Origin: Candidatus Altarchaeum sp.
Lineage (GTDB): Archaea > Altiarchaeota > Altiarchaeia > Altiarchaeales > Altiarchaeaceae
Length of the DNA stretch: 12,814 nucleotides
Assembly (NCBI GenBank): GCA_018260755.1
Contig: JAGTWP010000011.1
Location: 1 to 12,814 of the forward strand
Reading direction: 5' to 3'
Positions 1 to 7,582 of this stretch are shown here, in pieces. The notes under the pieces were generated by a model. The model searched no databases. It was not told the DNA's origin and saw only the letters and a program-made list of their open reading frames with translations. A program made the position numbers and the translations under genes. Within the stretch, counting starts at the first letter, position 1; the number at the start of each line of letters is the position of its first letter.

Positions 1-2
1 TT

Positions 3-45
3 CAAATATAATTTATAACAAATATAATTTATAACAAATATAATT
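3..45. repeat. 16-bp AT-rich tandem repeat upstream of cas6
   Basis: Two full 16-bp units (3-18 and 19-34, each CAAATATAATTTATAA) are followed by an 11-bp partial third unit (35-45). Each full unit carries a TTTATAA TATA-like string, so the block may hold the promoter of the cas operon, or duplicated promoter elements. The repeat may extend left of the window. The remaining bases to the cas6 start at 80 show no clear ribosome binding site. The repeat is read directly; the promoter role is inferred. Confidence 0.7.
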
Positions 46-79
46 AATCACTCCTTAAGAAATGTGAGCCAATTTCAAA

Positions 80-838
80 ATGCGTCTCATTATTAAAATT
101 TTGCCAAAGGAAATTTTTGCATACGAAGAAATAAGCAAATACTTTATTCACTCGTTTATATGGAATTTGCTTAAAGATACGGAATTTTCTAAATTTCACG
201 ATACGAAGAAATTTAAATTTTTCACATTTTCAAATATATTTCCTGTCCGCGAGTTTAAATTTAACGAAGAAAAGCTGCTCATTATTTCTTCTCCGAATGA
301 TTACTTTGTAGATACAATTGCAGAAAAATTACAGAACATCAGATATTTAAAGTTTGGAATTCATGAATTTGAAGTGAAGGAATTTAAGAAATTTTCAATG
401 GAATTAAAACAACGATGGGAAACATCTACGCCTATTGTTTTGTATGAAAATAATAATACGAACACATATTATTCAACAAACAGGAATCCAGATTTAAATT
501 TCTTTCTTGAACGACTAAAGGATAATGCGCTGAAAAAATTTAACGCTTTCTATAATAAAAATTTCGGTTTTGAGGAACCAATATTTGACAGATTGTTCTT
601 CAAAAGGCAGGTTGCTGTCCATATGAGAAAAGATATGACTGACTTTTTGTTTTTGGGAACATTGTGGGAGTTTGAGCTCAATTTATTGCGGATGAATGAA
701 GAAAAAAGAAGGTTTTATGAATTCATAATGGACTCAGGACTAGGAGAAAAAAACAGTTTAGGATTCGGGTTCATAAACATGAAAAGAGAAAAACAAAAAA
801 ACACCGAAAAAGCATTAATAACACACGAATATGATTGA
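80..838 (+). CDS. cas6: CRISPR pre-crRNA endoribonuclease Cas6
   Basis: Cas6 is the metal-independent RNase that cuts the repeat RNA to make crRNAs with an 8-nt 5' handle. The 252-residue protein has the two-ferredoxin RAMP layout. Near the N-terminus, residues 40-51 (H-D-T-K-K-F-K-F-F-T-F-S) resemble the conserved 'LHD..gFK.fTFS' stretch of Cas6, making H40 the likely catalytic histidine, with H24 as an alternative. Near the C-terminus, residues 220-230 (GLGEKNSLGFG) form the family's glycine-rich RNA-binding loop. An upstream in-frame start is not available, because the ATG at 64 runs straight into TGA. The gene is first in the effector operon and overlaps cas8b by 8 bp. Its substrate is presumably the array at 10674 onwards, whose repeat 3' end (ATGGAAAC) matches a typical handle. 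The family call is strong; the choice of catalytic His is inferred. Confidence 0.95.
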   Translation: MRLIIKILPKEIFAYEEISKYFIHSFIWNLLKDTEFSKFHDTKKFKFFTFSNIFPVREFKFNEEKLLIISSPNDYFVDTIAEKLQNIRYLKFGIHEFEVKEFKKFSMELKQRWETSTPIVLYENNNTNTYYSTNRNPDLNFFLERLKDNALKKFNAFYNKNFGFEEPIFDRLFFKRQVAVHMRKDMTDFLFLGTLWEFELNLLRMNEEKRRFYEFIMDSGLGEKNSLGFGFINMKREKQKNTEKALITHEYD

Positions 839-2279
839 AGCGATTAAAGAGATTGGGAAATATGAACTTAAAAATAAAGGTAAAAATATTGATAATTCTT
901 TAGACCTCTTACACATATTAATTGATGATCCCGAAAGTAATCCAAAAAAACCAACATATAAGAAAATATTAGTTATTCTCATAAAAAAAGTAGGTGAAAA
1001 ATATGAGTATAGTGGTGTTGAGATTGAGGAATATGATGGAGAAAAGATAAATAAGTATTTATACAAACAAGGTAGTCCAAAAGGTACTGACATAACCCCC
1101 ACCTCAAGAGTAACCACAATTGATTCTACCTTTGAAAAGACGAAAATTTTACCTTGGTTTAATAATCTCCAAGAAATTAATTTAGATGAAGGAATTAATT
1201 TAGTTAATATTGGGGATTGCATCAGGAACAATAAAGAACAAATTCTGAACGATTTGAATGAAAAACACTCAGAGATTGACAAAAAAGAAAAATCCGTTAT
1301 TACTTTAAAAATTGATGGCAAGTATGTTGGAGAGTACAATATTTTTAAAAGAATCCTGGTTGAAGAATCTAAAAAAGGGCTTTACTCAAAATATGGAAAA
1401 ATCTCAAAGGCAGAAAATGAATTTTGCTATGTGTGTAATGAAAGAAAAAAAGATGTTTATGGTTTTGTAGATACTTACAAGTTTTATACCGTAGATAAAC
1501 CAGGATTTGTCAGCGGGGGTTTTCATCAAAAAGACGCTTGGAAGGTTTATCCTGTGTGTTTAAATTGTGCATTGGTTCTTGAGGTGGGGAAGAAATATGT
1601 TAATGATAATCTGAATTTTAATTTTTATGGATTTAACTACTTTTTGATTCCGAAATTCATTAACAAAGAAGGTTATGAGAGCAAAAAGGAAATTTTTAAA
1701 TTGATAGAGAATCAGCAGGATCCAAAATTTGCGAAAAAAGAAGTGAAACGCTTCACACAAGACGAAAAAGAGATATTAGAGGTTATGAGTGAGCAGAAAA
1801 ATTATCTGAATATGAATTTTATGTTTTATGAAGCACCAAAAGGACTCGGTGGTTCTGTGTTTAATATTCTTTTGTATGTTGAGGATATTTTGCCATCGCG
1901 ATTAAAAAAACTCTTTGATGAGAAGAGAGAAGTTGATAAGATGGATATCTTCAAAGAATGCATGGCGCCTGTTTTCAAAGATAAAAAGAAAATTGGTGAG
2001 GTTTCATTGGAATTTAATTTCGGTATTTTACGAACATTTTTACCAAAAATAAGCAAGAATAGGACATACGATAAATATTTTTTGGACATAGTAAATAAAA
2101 TATTCACAAACAAGCAGGTTAATTATGACTTTTTGATGCAGTTTATCATGCAAAAAATAAGAGACGAGTTTGTTAATGGTTATTCAACTGATTCAACTAA
2201 GATATCAACTCTTAAAGGATTCATGCTTTTAAATTATCTCAATAATATAAACATTTTAAAAACCAATAAAAAGATATGA
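831..2279 (+). CDS. cas8b: Type I-B Cascade large subunit Cas8b (Csh1/TM1802 family), lacking its C-terminal small-subunit domain
   Basis: Cas8b recognises the PAM and anchors crRNA and target in type I-B Cascade. The 482-residue protein carries the Csh1/TM1802 hallmark zinc-binding block: C199-x2-C202 and C243-x2-C246, separated by a segment with F-Y-T-V-D-K-P-G-F (218-226) and followed by V-G-K-K-Y. The zinc block lies at about 199-246. The protein is shorter than the roughly 550-650 residues usual for fused Csh1 proteins. The missing C-terminal part is found in the next gene, whose ATG overlaps this stop codon (ATGA, 2276-2279), so the split looks like a stable two-gene arrangement rather than decay. 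It overlaps cas6 by 8 bp, implying coupled translation. No frameshift signature such as a long homopolymer is seen at the junction. Family is clear; the split is seen directly. Confidence 0.93.
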   Translation: MIEAIKEIGKYELKNKGKNIDNSLDLLHILIDDPESNPKKPTYKKILVILIKKVGEKYEYSGVEIEEYDGEKINKYLYKQGSPKGTDITPTSRVTTIDSTFEKTKILPWFNNLQEINLDEGINLVNIGDCIRNNKEQILNDLNEKHSEIDKKEKSVITLKIDGKYVGEYNIFKRILVEESKKGLYSKYGKISKAENEFCYVCNERKKDVYGFVDTYKFYTVDKPGFVSGGFHQKDAWKVYPVCLNCALVLEVGKKYVNDNLNFNFYGFNYFLIPKFINKEGYESKKEIFKLIENQQDPKFAKKEVKRFTQDEKEILEVMSEQKNYLNMNFMFYEAPKGLGGSVFNILLYVEDILPSRLKKLFDEKREVDKMDIFKECMAPVFKDKKKIGEVSLEFNFGILRTFLPKISKNRTYDKYFLDIVNKIFTNKQVNYDFLMQFIMQKIRDEFVNGYSTDSTKISTLKGFMLLNYLNNINILKTNKKI

Positions 2280-2743
2280 ATAATTCAAAAATGGAAACAA
2301 ATCCAATAAATGTATCAGGGAGCGAAACTTCGGAAAAAGGAGAAGAAATAAAACAAAAAACAGAGGTGTTCTTTGAGCAATTTGCTGACTTCTTTGATAG
2401 CGACGCTAAAAGGGCAATATTTTTAGAAGGTGCTTTGACACAATTCTTATTGAAAATTCAGTATCAAGAAAGAAAAGCAACACCATTTAGAGTTAAACTA
2501 AAGGGATTAAACCTGAATGAAAAAGAGATAAAAACCCTTTTGCCGGAAATACAAAACAAGTTAGAGGAGTATAGAAAAAATTATTATAGAATATTAGAAT
2601 CCATAATATCAGAGTATTTCGTCTCATCAGGAAATGGGTGGAAATTAACAAACGATGAAATAAGTTTCTATTTCATGCTTGGGATGAATTTATCTTATAA
2701 ATTTAAATCTAAAAAGGAGGAAAATAAAAATGGCAACGAATGA
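2276..2743 (+). CDS. cas11b: Stand-alone Cas11b-like small subunit, equivalent to the C-terminal part of Csh1
   Basis: The 155-residue protein begins with a polar, low-complexity segment (about 1-30) and then has a helical region (about 42-150). This resembles the C-terminal region of fused Csh1/Cas8b proteins: residues around 43-60 (A-K-R-A-I-F-L-E-G-A-L-T-Q-F-L-L), then I-Q-Y-x-E-R, L-N-L-N-E-K-E-I-K, L-L-P-E-I-Q-N-K-L-E-E-Y, and finally D-E-I-S-F-Y-F-M-L-G-M-N-L. In type I-B systems this region is known to be made as a separate Cas11 small subunit by internal translation of cas8b. Here it has its own gene. The start ATG lies in the ATGA overlap with cas8b. An alternative start is the Met at residue 6 (2291). 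The end overlaps cas7 by 14 bp and carries the cas7 ribosome binding site. Assignment rests on remembered family consensus; a fused pseudogene is less likely because both junctions are tidy. Confidence 0.78.
   Translation: MNNSKMETNPINVSGSETSEKGEEIKQKTEVFFEQFADFFDSDAKRAIFLEGALTQFLLKIQYQERKATPFRVKLKGLNLNEKEIKTLLPEIQNKLEEYRKNYYRILESIISEYFVSSGNGWKLTNDEISFYFMLGMNLSYKFKSKKEENKNGNE
2714..2720 (+). promoter_or_regulatory. Strong Shine-Dalgarno site for cas7
   Basis: AAGGAGG lies 9 bases before the cas7 ATG at 2730, inside the last codons of the small-subunit gene. It is the only near-perfect ribosome binding site I see in the operon; the other genes rely on overlapping stops and starts or on weak sites. 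Cas7 is needed in several copies per Cascade, so a strong site here makes sense. Confidence 0.8.
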
Positions 2744-3701
2744 AATTATAAAAAACAGGTCGGAAATCGTATTTCTATACGATATAAAGGATGCAAATCC
2801 CAATGGTGATCCGCTGGATGAGAACAAACCAAGAATAGACGAAGAAACCGGAATAAATATTGTAACTGATGTTCGGTTAAAAAGAACAATAAGAGATTAT
2901 CTGAAGGATTTTAAAGGGTATGATGGGGAGAAAGAGAAAGATATTTTTGTAAGAGAAATTCATGATGAAAACGGATTTATTCAAGACGGTAAGACAAGGG
3001 CAAAAGATTTTAAAGACAAAGAAGAGGTATTAAAAAACTGTATTGATATAAGGCTTTTTGGGGCAGTAATACCCTTAGAAGAAAAGAAGAAAAACAAAAA
3101 GGAAGATAAAACAGAAGAAAAACAAAAAGAGGATGGTAAAGAAAGATCAATAACATATACAGGACCTGTTCAATTCAGAATAGGAAGATCTCTCCATAAA
3201 GTAGAAATGAAACACATCAAGGGTACTGGAGCATTTGCTTCAAAGTCAGGAGCAACACAAAAAACATTCAGAGAAGAAGACATTTTGCCTTATTCACTAA
3301 TCTCTTTCTATGGAATTATTAATGAAAATGCAGCAAAATATACTAACCTTACAGAAGACGATGTAAATCTACTTTTAGAAGGTATGTGGAATGGGACAAA
3401 AAATCTAATTTCAAGAAGCAAAGCTGGACAGATGCCAAGATTGCTTTTAAAGGTAAATTACAAGGAAAGCAATTATCATATTGGTGACTTGGATAAGATG
3501 ATTAAATTAAAGTCAGAAAAGAATGATGAAGAAATTAGAGATATTTCAGAAGTAACTTTTGATGCGAGCGAATTAATAGAAACTTTAAATAAGAATAAAA
3601 ACAAGATTGCAGGTGTTGAGTTTAAAATTGATAACAGAGTAAAGATTGACTTAAGTAAATTAGATAAAGAAATACAAATGAAGGAAATACAAATTACATA
3701 G
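2730..3701 (+). CDS. cas7: Type I-B Cascade backbone protein Cas7 (Csh2 family)
   Basis: Cas7 polymerises along the crRNA spacer to form the Cascade backbone. The 323-residue protein has the Csh2/CT1132 signature near its N-terminus: Y-D-I-K-D-A-N-P-N-G-D-P (17-28), P-R-I-D-E-E-T-G (34-41), and T-D-V-R-L-K-R-T-I-R-D-Y-L (46-58). Further on are D-I-R-L-F-G (106-111) and T-G-P-V-Q-F-R-I-G-R-S-L-H (144-156), also typical. Between them, residues about 116-139 form a highly charged Lys/Glu/Asp insertion that is probably a flexible loop. The start at 2730 is fixed by the AAGGAGG site and by the family's usual distance to the NPNGDP motif. It overlaps the small-subunit gene by 14 bp and is followed 4 bp later by cas5. 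The product is not in doubt. Confidence 0.97.
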   Translation: MATNEIIKNRSEIVFLYDIKDANPNGDPLDENKPRIDEETGINIVTDVRLKRTIRDYLKDFKGYDGEKEKDIFVREIHDENGFIQDGKTRAKDFKDKEEVLKNCIDIRLFGAVIPLEEKKKNKKEDKTEEKQKEDGKERSITYTGPVQFRIGRSLHKVEMKHIKGTGAFASKSGATQKTFREEDILPYSLISFYGIINENAAKYTNLTEDDVNLLLEGMWNGTKNLISRSKAGQMPRLLLKVNYKESNYHIGDLDKMIKLKSEKNDEEIRDISEVTFDASELIETLNKNKNKIAGVEFKIDNRVKIDLSKLDKEIQMKEIQIT

Positions 3702-3705
3702 GAAT

Positions 3706-4500
3706 ATGACTCAAGAGCAACAAGATATAAGAAGGATATTAGTATTTGATGTATGGGGGGATTACGCTCATTTTAGGAGAGGTTATACGACCACTTCCCC
3801 ACTCACTTTTTCCATACCTCCTAGAACTGCTCTGTGTGGTTTGGTTGGTGCGATATTAGGGCTTGAAAAAGAGGATAATGAGTATCTAAAGTATTTTACA
3901 TTAGACAAAGCAAAGATCGGGTTGAAGTTATTGAATCCTGTGAAAAAAACACAGATTGCAGAAAATTTAATTCATACTAAAGATGCAAAAGGAATTGGAA
4001 TGAACATGATTAAAACAAGGACACAAATCCGATTTGAATTTCTAAAAGATCCGAGATATAGGATTTATTTTTGGCATAGTGATAATGAAATATATGAACA
4101 TTTAAAAAATAATTTGATAGAACACAAATCTGTTTATACTCCGTGTTTTGGATTGAGTGAAAACATAGCGAATTTTAAGTTTGTTGGTGAAATAAATGTT
4201 GAAATTAAAGAACCCAATGAAAAAGTTTTAATTCATTCTGTTCTACCTGCTGAAAAAGTAACTGACAAACAGGGGATTAACTTTTACTCTGCCAAAGGAG
4301 AACCCAACGGGGAATATTTTTCATTACGACTTCCCACTGAAATGAATCAAAACCGAGTTATTACAAAATATTCTGACGTCATTTTTGAAAGAAATGGAAA
4401 CGAAAGAAATGAAAACCCAATAGATGCAAATATGAAAGAACCTTATTGTGAAGTAACTTATAAAGATGGAACAAGAGAAAACATCGTTTTTATTGAATGA
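3706..4500 (+). CDS. cas5: Type I-B Cascade protein Cas5 (Cas5h/Cas5b)
   Basis: Cas5 caps the 5' handle of the crRNA and contacts Cas8b and the first Cas7. The 264-residue protein opens with the Cas5 RAMP N-terminus: V-F-D-V-W-G-D-Y-A-H-F-R-R (13-25), then the 'tTSPlTFsiPPRTALcGLvGAILGL' signature seen at about residues 30-53. Type I-B Cas5h proteins share exactly this layout. The ATG at 3706 follows the cas7 stop by 4 bp and a weak AGGA sits within the overlap with that stop codon. The 3' end overlaps cas3 by 35 bp. Cas6 is encoded separately, so this Cas5 is not expected to process RNA as Cas5d does in type I-C. The length is normal for the family. Confidence 0.96.
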   Translation: MTQEQQDIRRILVFDVWGDYAHFRRGYTTTSPLTFSIPPRTALCGLVGAILGLEKEDNEYLKYFTLDKAKIGLKLLNPVKKTQIAENLIHTKDAKGIGMNMIKTRTQIRFEFLKDPRYRIYFWHSDNEIYEHLKNNLIEHKSVYTPCFGLSENIANFKFVGEINVEIKEPNEKVLIHSVLPAEKVTDKQGINFYSAKGEPNGEYFSLRLPTEMNQNRVITKYSDVIFERNGNERNENPIDANMKEPYCEVTYKDGTRENIVFIE

Positions 4501-6961
4501 ACTTAAATCCCATCCAGATAAATACCTATTCAACCATCTAAAAAACGTTGGAGATTTATCAAAGAAAACAATAAAATCAAAAAAATTAAATCTTGGTAAA
4601 TTCATTAATTCTGAAATACTTGAAGACATTTCTTATTTAATTGGCATATCTCATGACTTTGGCAAGGCAACCAACTATTTCCAAGGATACATAAACGAGG
4701 AAAATGAAAAAATAAAATTGAAACTTAAAAATAAACTCGAAACACACCACGCATTTTTATCTTCACTATTTACTTACTATGTTGTTAAAGATTATCTTTC
4801 CAGAAAAGATTTAGTGGAAAAAAAGTATTATAAATACCTTCCTATTATAAGCTTTTTAGTTGTAAAAAGGCATCACGGAAACATAGATAAGAATGCCTCT
4901 GATGAAACTTATGACTGCACTGTTGATGATGATGACAAAAAATTTGAAATTATAAAAAAACAGATTGCCGCCATTGATTTTGATAAATTAAATACCCTCT
5001 ACAAAAAACTTTGTTTTGATTATGAAATAAAGATTCATGACTTTAAGGATAATTATAACAAAATTGTAGACGAGATAAACACCAAACAAAAGAGGTTAAT
5101 AAGAAAGTTGGATGATGAAAATACTTTAGTTTATTATTTCACAACACTGTTGCTTTACTCAGTTCTTTTAGATACAGATAAAACAGATGCTGCAAACTTA
5201 AAACCTATTGAGCGAAAGGACATCGATAAGGATGTTGTTGATAAATACAAAAAAAATAAGTTCGGTGGTTTAGATGAGACAAATAAAAAATCAAAAATAA
5301 ACGAAATAAGAGAAAATATCTACAATGAGGTAATCTCAAGTGGTGATGATTTGAATTTAGATAAGGATAAAATCCTTTCTTTAAATGTTCCTACAGGGAC
5401 CGGAAAAACTCTGACTTCTTTTTCTTTTGCACTTAAGTTAAAAGAACGATTGAAAAAAGAAAACGGATTTAACCCACGGATAATCTACTCTCTTCCTTTT
5501 TTAAGCATTATTGACCAGAACAGCGATGTTTTTAATGATGTTTTAGACAATCCAACAACAGATATTCTTTTAAAACATCATCATCTTTCAGACATATCTT
5601 ACAAAACAGAGAACGAATTTGAGGATGTAGAACTGGAAAGAGACATCAGTAAAAGTTTGCTTTTAATCGAGGGATGGAATTCTGAAATTATTGTAACAAC
5701 ATTCATGCAGTTCTTTCATTCTTTTATTACTAATAGGAATAAAGCAATAAGAAAATTTCATAACATATCAAATTCTATTGTAATTCTTGATGAAGTGCAG
5801 GCGATACCTCATAAATACTGGCTGCTTTTAAAGGAAACGATAAAGTTTTTTGCCGAGCATTTCAACACCTATTTTGTTTTTGTTACCGCAACACAACCTT
5901 TAATTTTTGATGAAAAAAGGAAAGAAATAAAATCCTTAATAAAAAACAAGGAGAAATACTTTAAAATTTTTGACAGAGTTGATTTAATACCAAATTTGAT
6001 TCCATTAGATATAGAAAAATTTAAAGAAGAGTTAAAAAAGGACATTTTTCAAAATTCAGATAAAGATTTTCTGGTTGTTATGAATACAATCAATTCTTCA
6101 AAAGAGATTTATAATTTTATTAAAAGTGAATTAAGTAACGACAAAAATACAAAAATTTATTATCTCTCTACAGGTATTGTTCCAACAGAAAGATTAAAAC
6201 GGATAAAAGAGATAAAGGAAAAAACAAAAGAGAGAAAAATTATTGTCAGCACACAACTTATTGAAGCAGGAGTGGACATAGATGTTGATGTAATTTATAG
6301 AGATTTCGCACCGCTTGATTCGATAAATCAGATTGCTGGAAGATGTAACCGTAATTTTGGAGATAAAAAAGGACAAGTAAAGGTGTTTATTTTGACTGAA
6401 AAAGAAAAGGATAAAAAATATTATTCTTACATATATGACTCTTTTATTACAGGAAAAACTGAAGAAGTTTTTAAAGAAAATGAAATTTCGACAACAAATG
6501 AACCAAAACCAATAAATGAACGACAATTTTTGGAATTGAATAATTCATATTTTGAAAAAGTAAAATCCGGGATGAGCAATAATGAATCAAACGACATATT
6601 GGCCGATGTAAAAAAATTAAATTTTGAAAAGTTATCAAAATTCAAATTGATAGAAGAAGATTCTTATAAAGTTGATGTTTTCATAGAAGTGGATGAAGCA
6701 AAAGAGGTATTACAAAAATACAAGGATATTATGAAGAATGACAAACTGAAAGGGTTTGAAAAGAAAAATGAGTTTCTTAAAATAAAAAAGGATTTTTATG
6801 ATTATGTTATATCTGTTGATAAGAAAAAAATAGAGGCGTTACCGTTTTTGATTGAAGATCAATTGTTATATATATCAAACAAAGATTTAAAATTGTGGTA
6901 TAAACCAGATATTGGTTTTGACCCGTCTCCTGATGCATCTTTCAATTCCCGCTGTTTTTAG
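4466..6961 (+). CDS. cas3: CRISPR-associated helicase-nuclease Cas3 (N-terminal HD domain fused to SF2 helicase)
   Basis: Cas3 is recruited by target-bound Cascade and unwinds and degrades DNA. The 831-residue protein has an intact N-terminal HD nuclease domain: H24, the H63-D64 pair followed by F-G-K, H94-H95, H136-H137, and D236/D238 in an L-L-D-T-D motif. The helicase part has Walker A P-T-G-T-G-K-T (309-315), the DEVQ box (442-445), T-A-T (474-476), S-T-Q-L-I-E-A-G-V-D-I-D (595-606) and Q-I-A-G-R-C-N-R (622-629). A roughly 200-residue C-terminal region follows. The start at 4466 lies inside cas5 (35-bp overlap). No other ATG in this frame is available before the HD domain's first histidines and catalytic pair, so this start is favoured. 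The stop TAG overlaps or abuts cas4. All the motifs I looked for are present, so the enzyme should be active. Confidence 0.97.
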   Translation: MEQEKTSFLLNELKSHPDKYLFNHLKNVGDLSKKTIKSKKLNLGKFINSEILEDISYLIGISHDFGKATNYFQGYINEENEKIKLKLKNKLETHHAFLSSLFTYYVVKDYLSRKDLVEKKYYKYLPIISFLVVKRHHGNIDKNASDETYDCTVDDDDKKFEIIKKQIAAIDFDKLNTLYKKLCFDYEIKIHDFKDNYNKIVDEINTKQKRLIRKLDDENTLVYYFTTLLLYSVLLDTDKTDAANLKPIERKDIDKDVVDKYKKNKFGGLDETNKKSKINEIRENIYNEVISSGDDLNLDKDKILSLNVPTGTGKTLTSFSFALKLKERLKKENGFNPRIIYSLPFLSIIDQNSDVFNDVLDNPTTDILLKHHHLSDISYKTENEFEDVELERDISKSLLLIEGWNSEIIVTTFMQFFHSFITNRNKAIRKFHNISNSIVILDEVQAIPHKYWLLLKETIKFFAEHFNTYFVFVTATQPLIFDEKRKEIKSLIKNKEKYFKIFDRVDLIPNLIPLDIEKFKEELKKDIFQNSDKDFLVVMNTINSSKEIYNFIKSELSNDKNTKIYYLSTGIVPTERLKRIKEIKEKTKERKIIVSTQLIEAGVDIDVDVIYRDFAPLDSINQIAGRCNRNFGDKKGQVKVFILTEKEKDKKYYSYIYDSFITGKTEEVFKENEISTTNEPKPINERQFLELNNSYFEKVKSGMSNNESNDILADVKKLNFEKLSKFKLIEEDSYKVDVFIEVDEAKEVLQKYKDIMKNDKLKGFEKKNEFLKIKKDFYDYVISVDKKKIEALPFLIEDQLLYISNKDLKLWYKPDIGFDPSPDASFNSRCF

Positions 6962-6975
6962 TGAACATGATCAAA

Positions 6976-7470
6976 ATGAAAATCACCGGTGTAATGATGC
7001 AGTATTATAAGGCGTGCAAGCGTGAATTATGGTTTTTTGCAAATCAGATAAACATGAATTATGAAGATGAAAATATAAGTATAGGCAAGTTACTTCACGA
7101 GACATCATATCCGAATGAAAGAAAAAATATAATTATTGATGATACAATTGCGATTGATTTTATTAAAAAAGAAGGTGAACAGTTAATATTTGAGGTTAAG
7201 AAGTCAAGCAAACTGAAAATTCCGACATTATACCAAATTTATTATTATCTCTGGTATCTGAAAAACAAGAAGGGAATCAATATTAAAGGAGCAATTGTTT
7301 ATCCAAAAGAAAAGAGGCGAGAGGAAATTTCATTAACACCAGAAATTGAGAAAGAAATTGAATTTATTGTTCAAGATATTCCAAAAATTTTAGAACAAAA
7401 AACACCTCCAAAAGCCGAGAATAAGAAATATTGCAAGCGGTGCAGTTACTATGAGTTTTGCATGGTTTGA
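6976..7470 (+). CDS. cas4: Cas4, iron-sulfur RecB-family exonuclease of the adaptation complex
   Basis: Cas4 trims prespacers and helps select PAM-containing ends with Cas1-Cas2. From the ATG at 6976 the protein is 164 residues. It has the four cluster cysteines: C14 in Y-Y-K-A-C-K-R-E-L-W, then C153, C156 and C162 in the C-terminal Y-C-K-R-C-x5-C. The RecB nuclease residues are H41 (G-K-L-L-H-E), D61 (A-I-D-F), E73-x-K75 (F-E-V-K) and the Q87-x2-Y90 motif. I chose 6976 because Cas4 proteins usually begin with a short M-K-I-T-G. ATG 6967 or GTG 6961, which overlaps the cas3 stop, would add 3 or 5 residues. It is the last gene before the 112-bp gap, and so sits with the effector operon by spacing although it acts with cas1 and cas2 beyond the AbiE genes. 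Confidence 0.95.
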   Translation: MKITGVMMQYYKACKRELWFFANQINMNYEDENISIGKLLHETSYPNERKNIIIDDTIAIDFIKKEGEQLIFEVKKSSKLKIPTLYQIYYYLWYLKNKKGINIKGAIVYPKEKRREEISLTPEIEKEIEFIVQDIPKILEQKTPPKAENKKYCKRCSYYEFCMV

Positions 7471-7498
7471 TTTTTAATCTGTAATTCATAATTTATGT

Positions 7499-7527
7499 CA
7501 TAAATACTTAAAAAATAAGTAATTATG
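7499..7527. promoter_or_regulatory. Inverted repeat upstream of abiEi, candidate AbiEi operator or transcript end of cas4
   Basis: Two 12-nt arms (CATAAATACTTA at 7499-7510 and TAAGTAATTATG at 7516-7527) are complementary at 11 of 12 positions around a 5-A centre. AbiEi antitoxins studied in other bacteria repress their own promoters by binding inverted repeats, and this is the only clear inverted repeat in the gap before abiEi. It is AT-rich and lacks a GC stem with a T-tract, so a bacterial intrinsic terminator is less likely. The structure is seen; the operator role is inferred. Confidence 0.45.
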
Positions 7528-7543
7528 TGATAAAACAAAGAAG

Positions 7544-7550
7544 TATAAAA
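7544..7550 (+). promoter_or_regulatory. TATA-like box for abiEi-abiEii-cas1-cas2
   Basis: TATAAAA, preceded by purine-rich AAAGAAG, lies 33 bases before the abiEi ATG and 17 bases after the inverted repeat. In an archaeon this would be a BRE/TATA pair giving a very short leader. In a bacterium it could serve as a -10 box, but no convincing -35 is seen. It marks the likeliest internal transcription start of the locus. The assignment is tentative. Confidence 0.35.
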
Positions 7551-7582
7551 AGAATGAAAGCTGAAGAAGATAATAGAATAAA

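Noticed and set aside
815-1339. A 174-codon minus-strand open frame opposite cas8b.
   Set aside because: It lies wholly opposite a clearly conserved Cas8b coding region, has a composition typical of antisense to Lys/Glu-rich genes, and matches no family I know.
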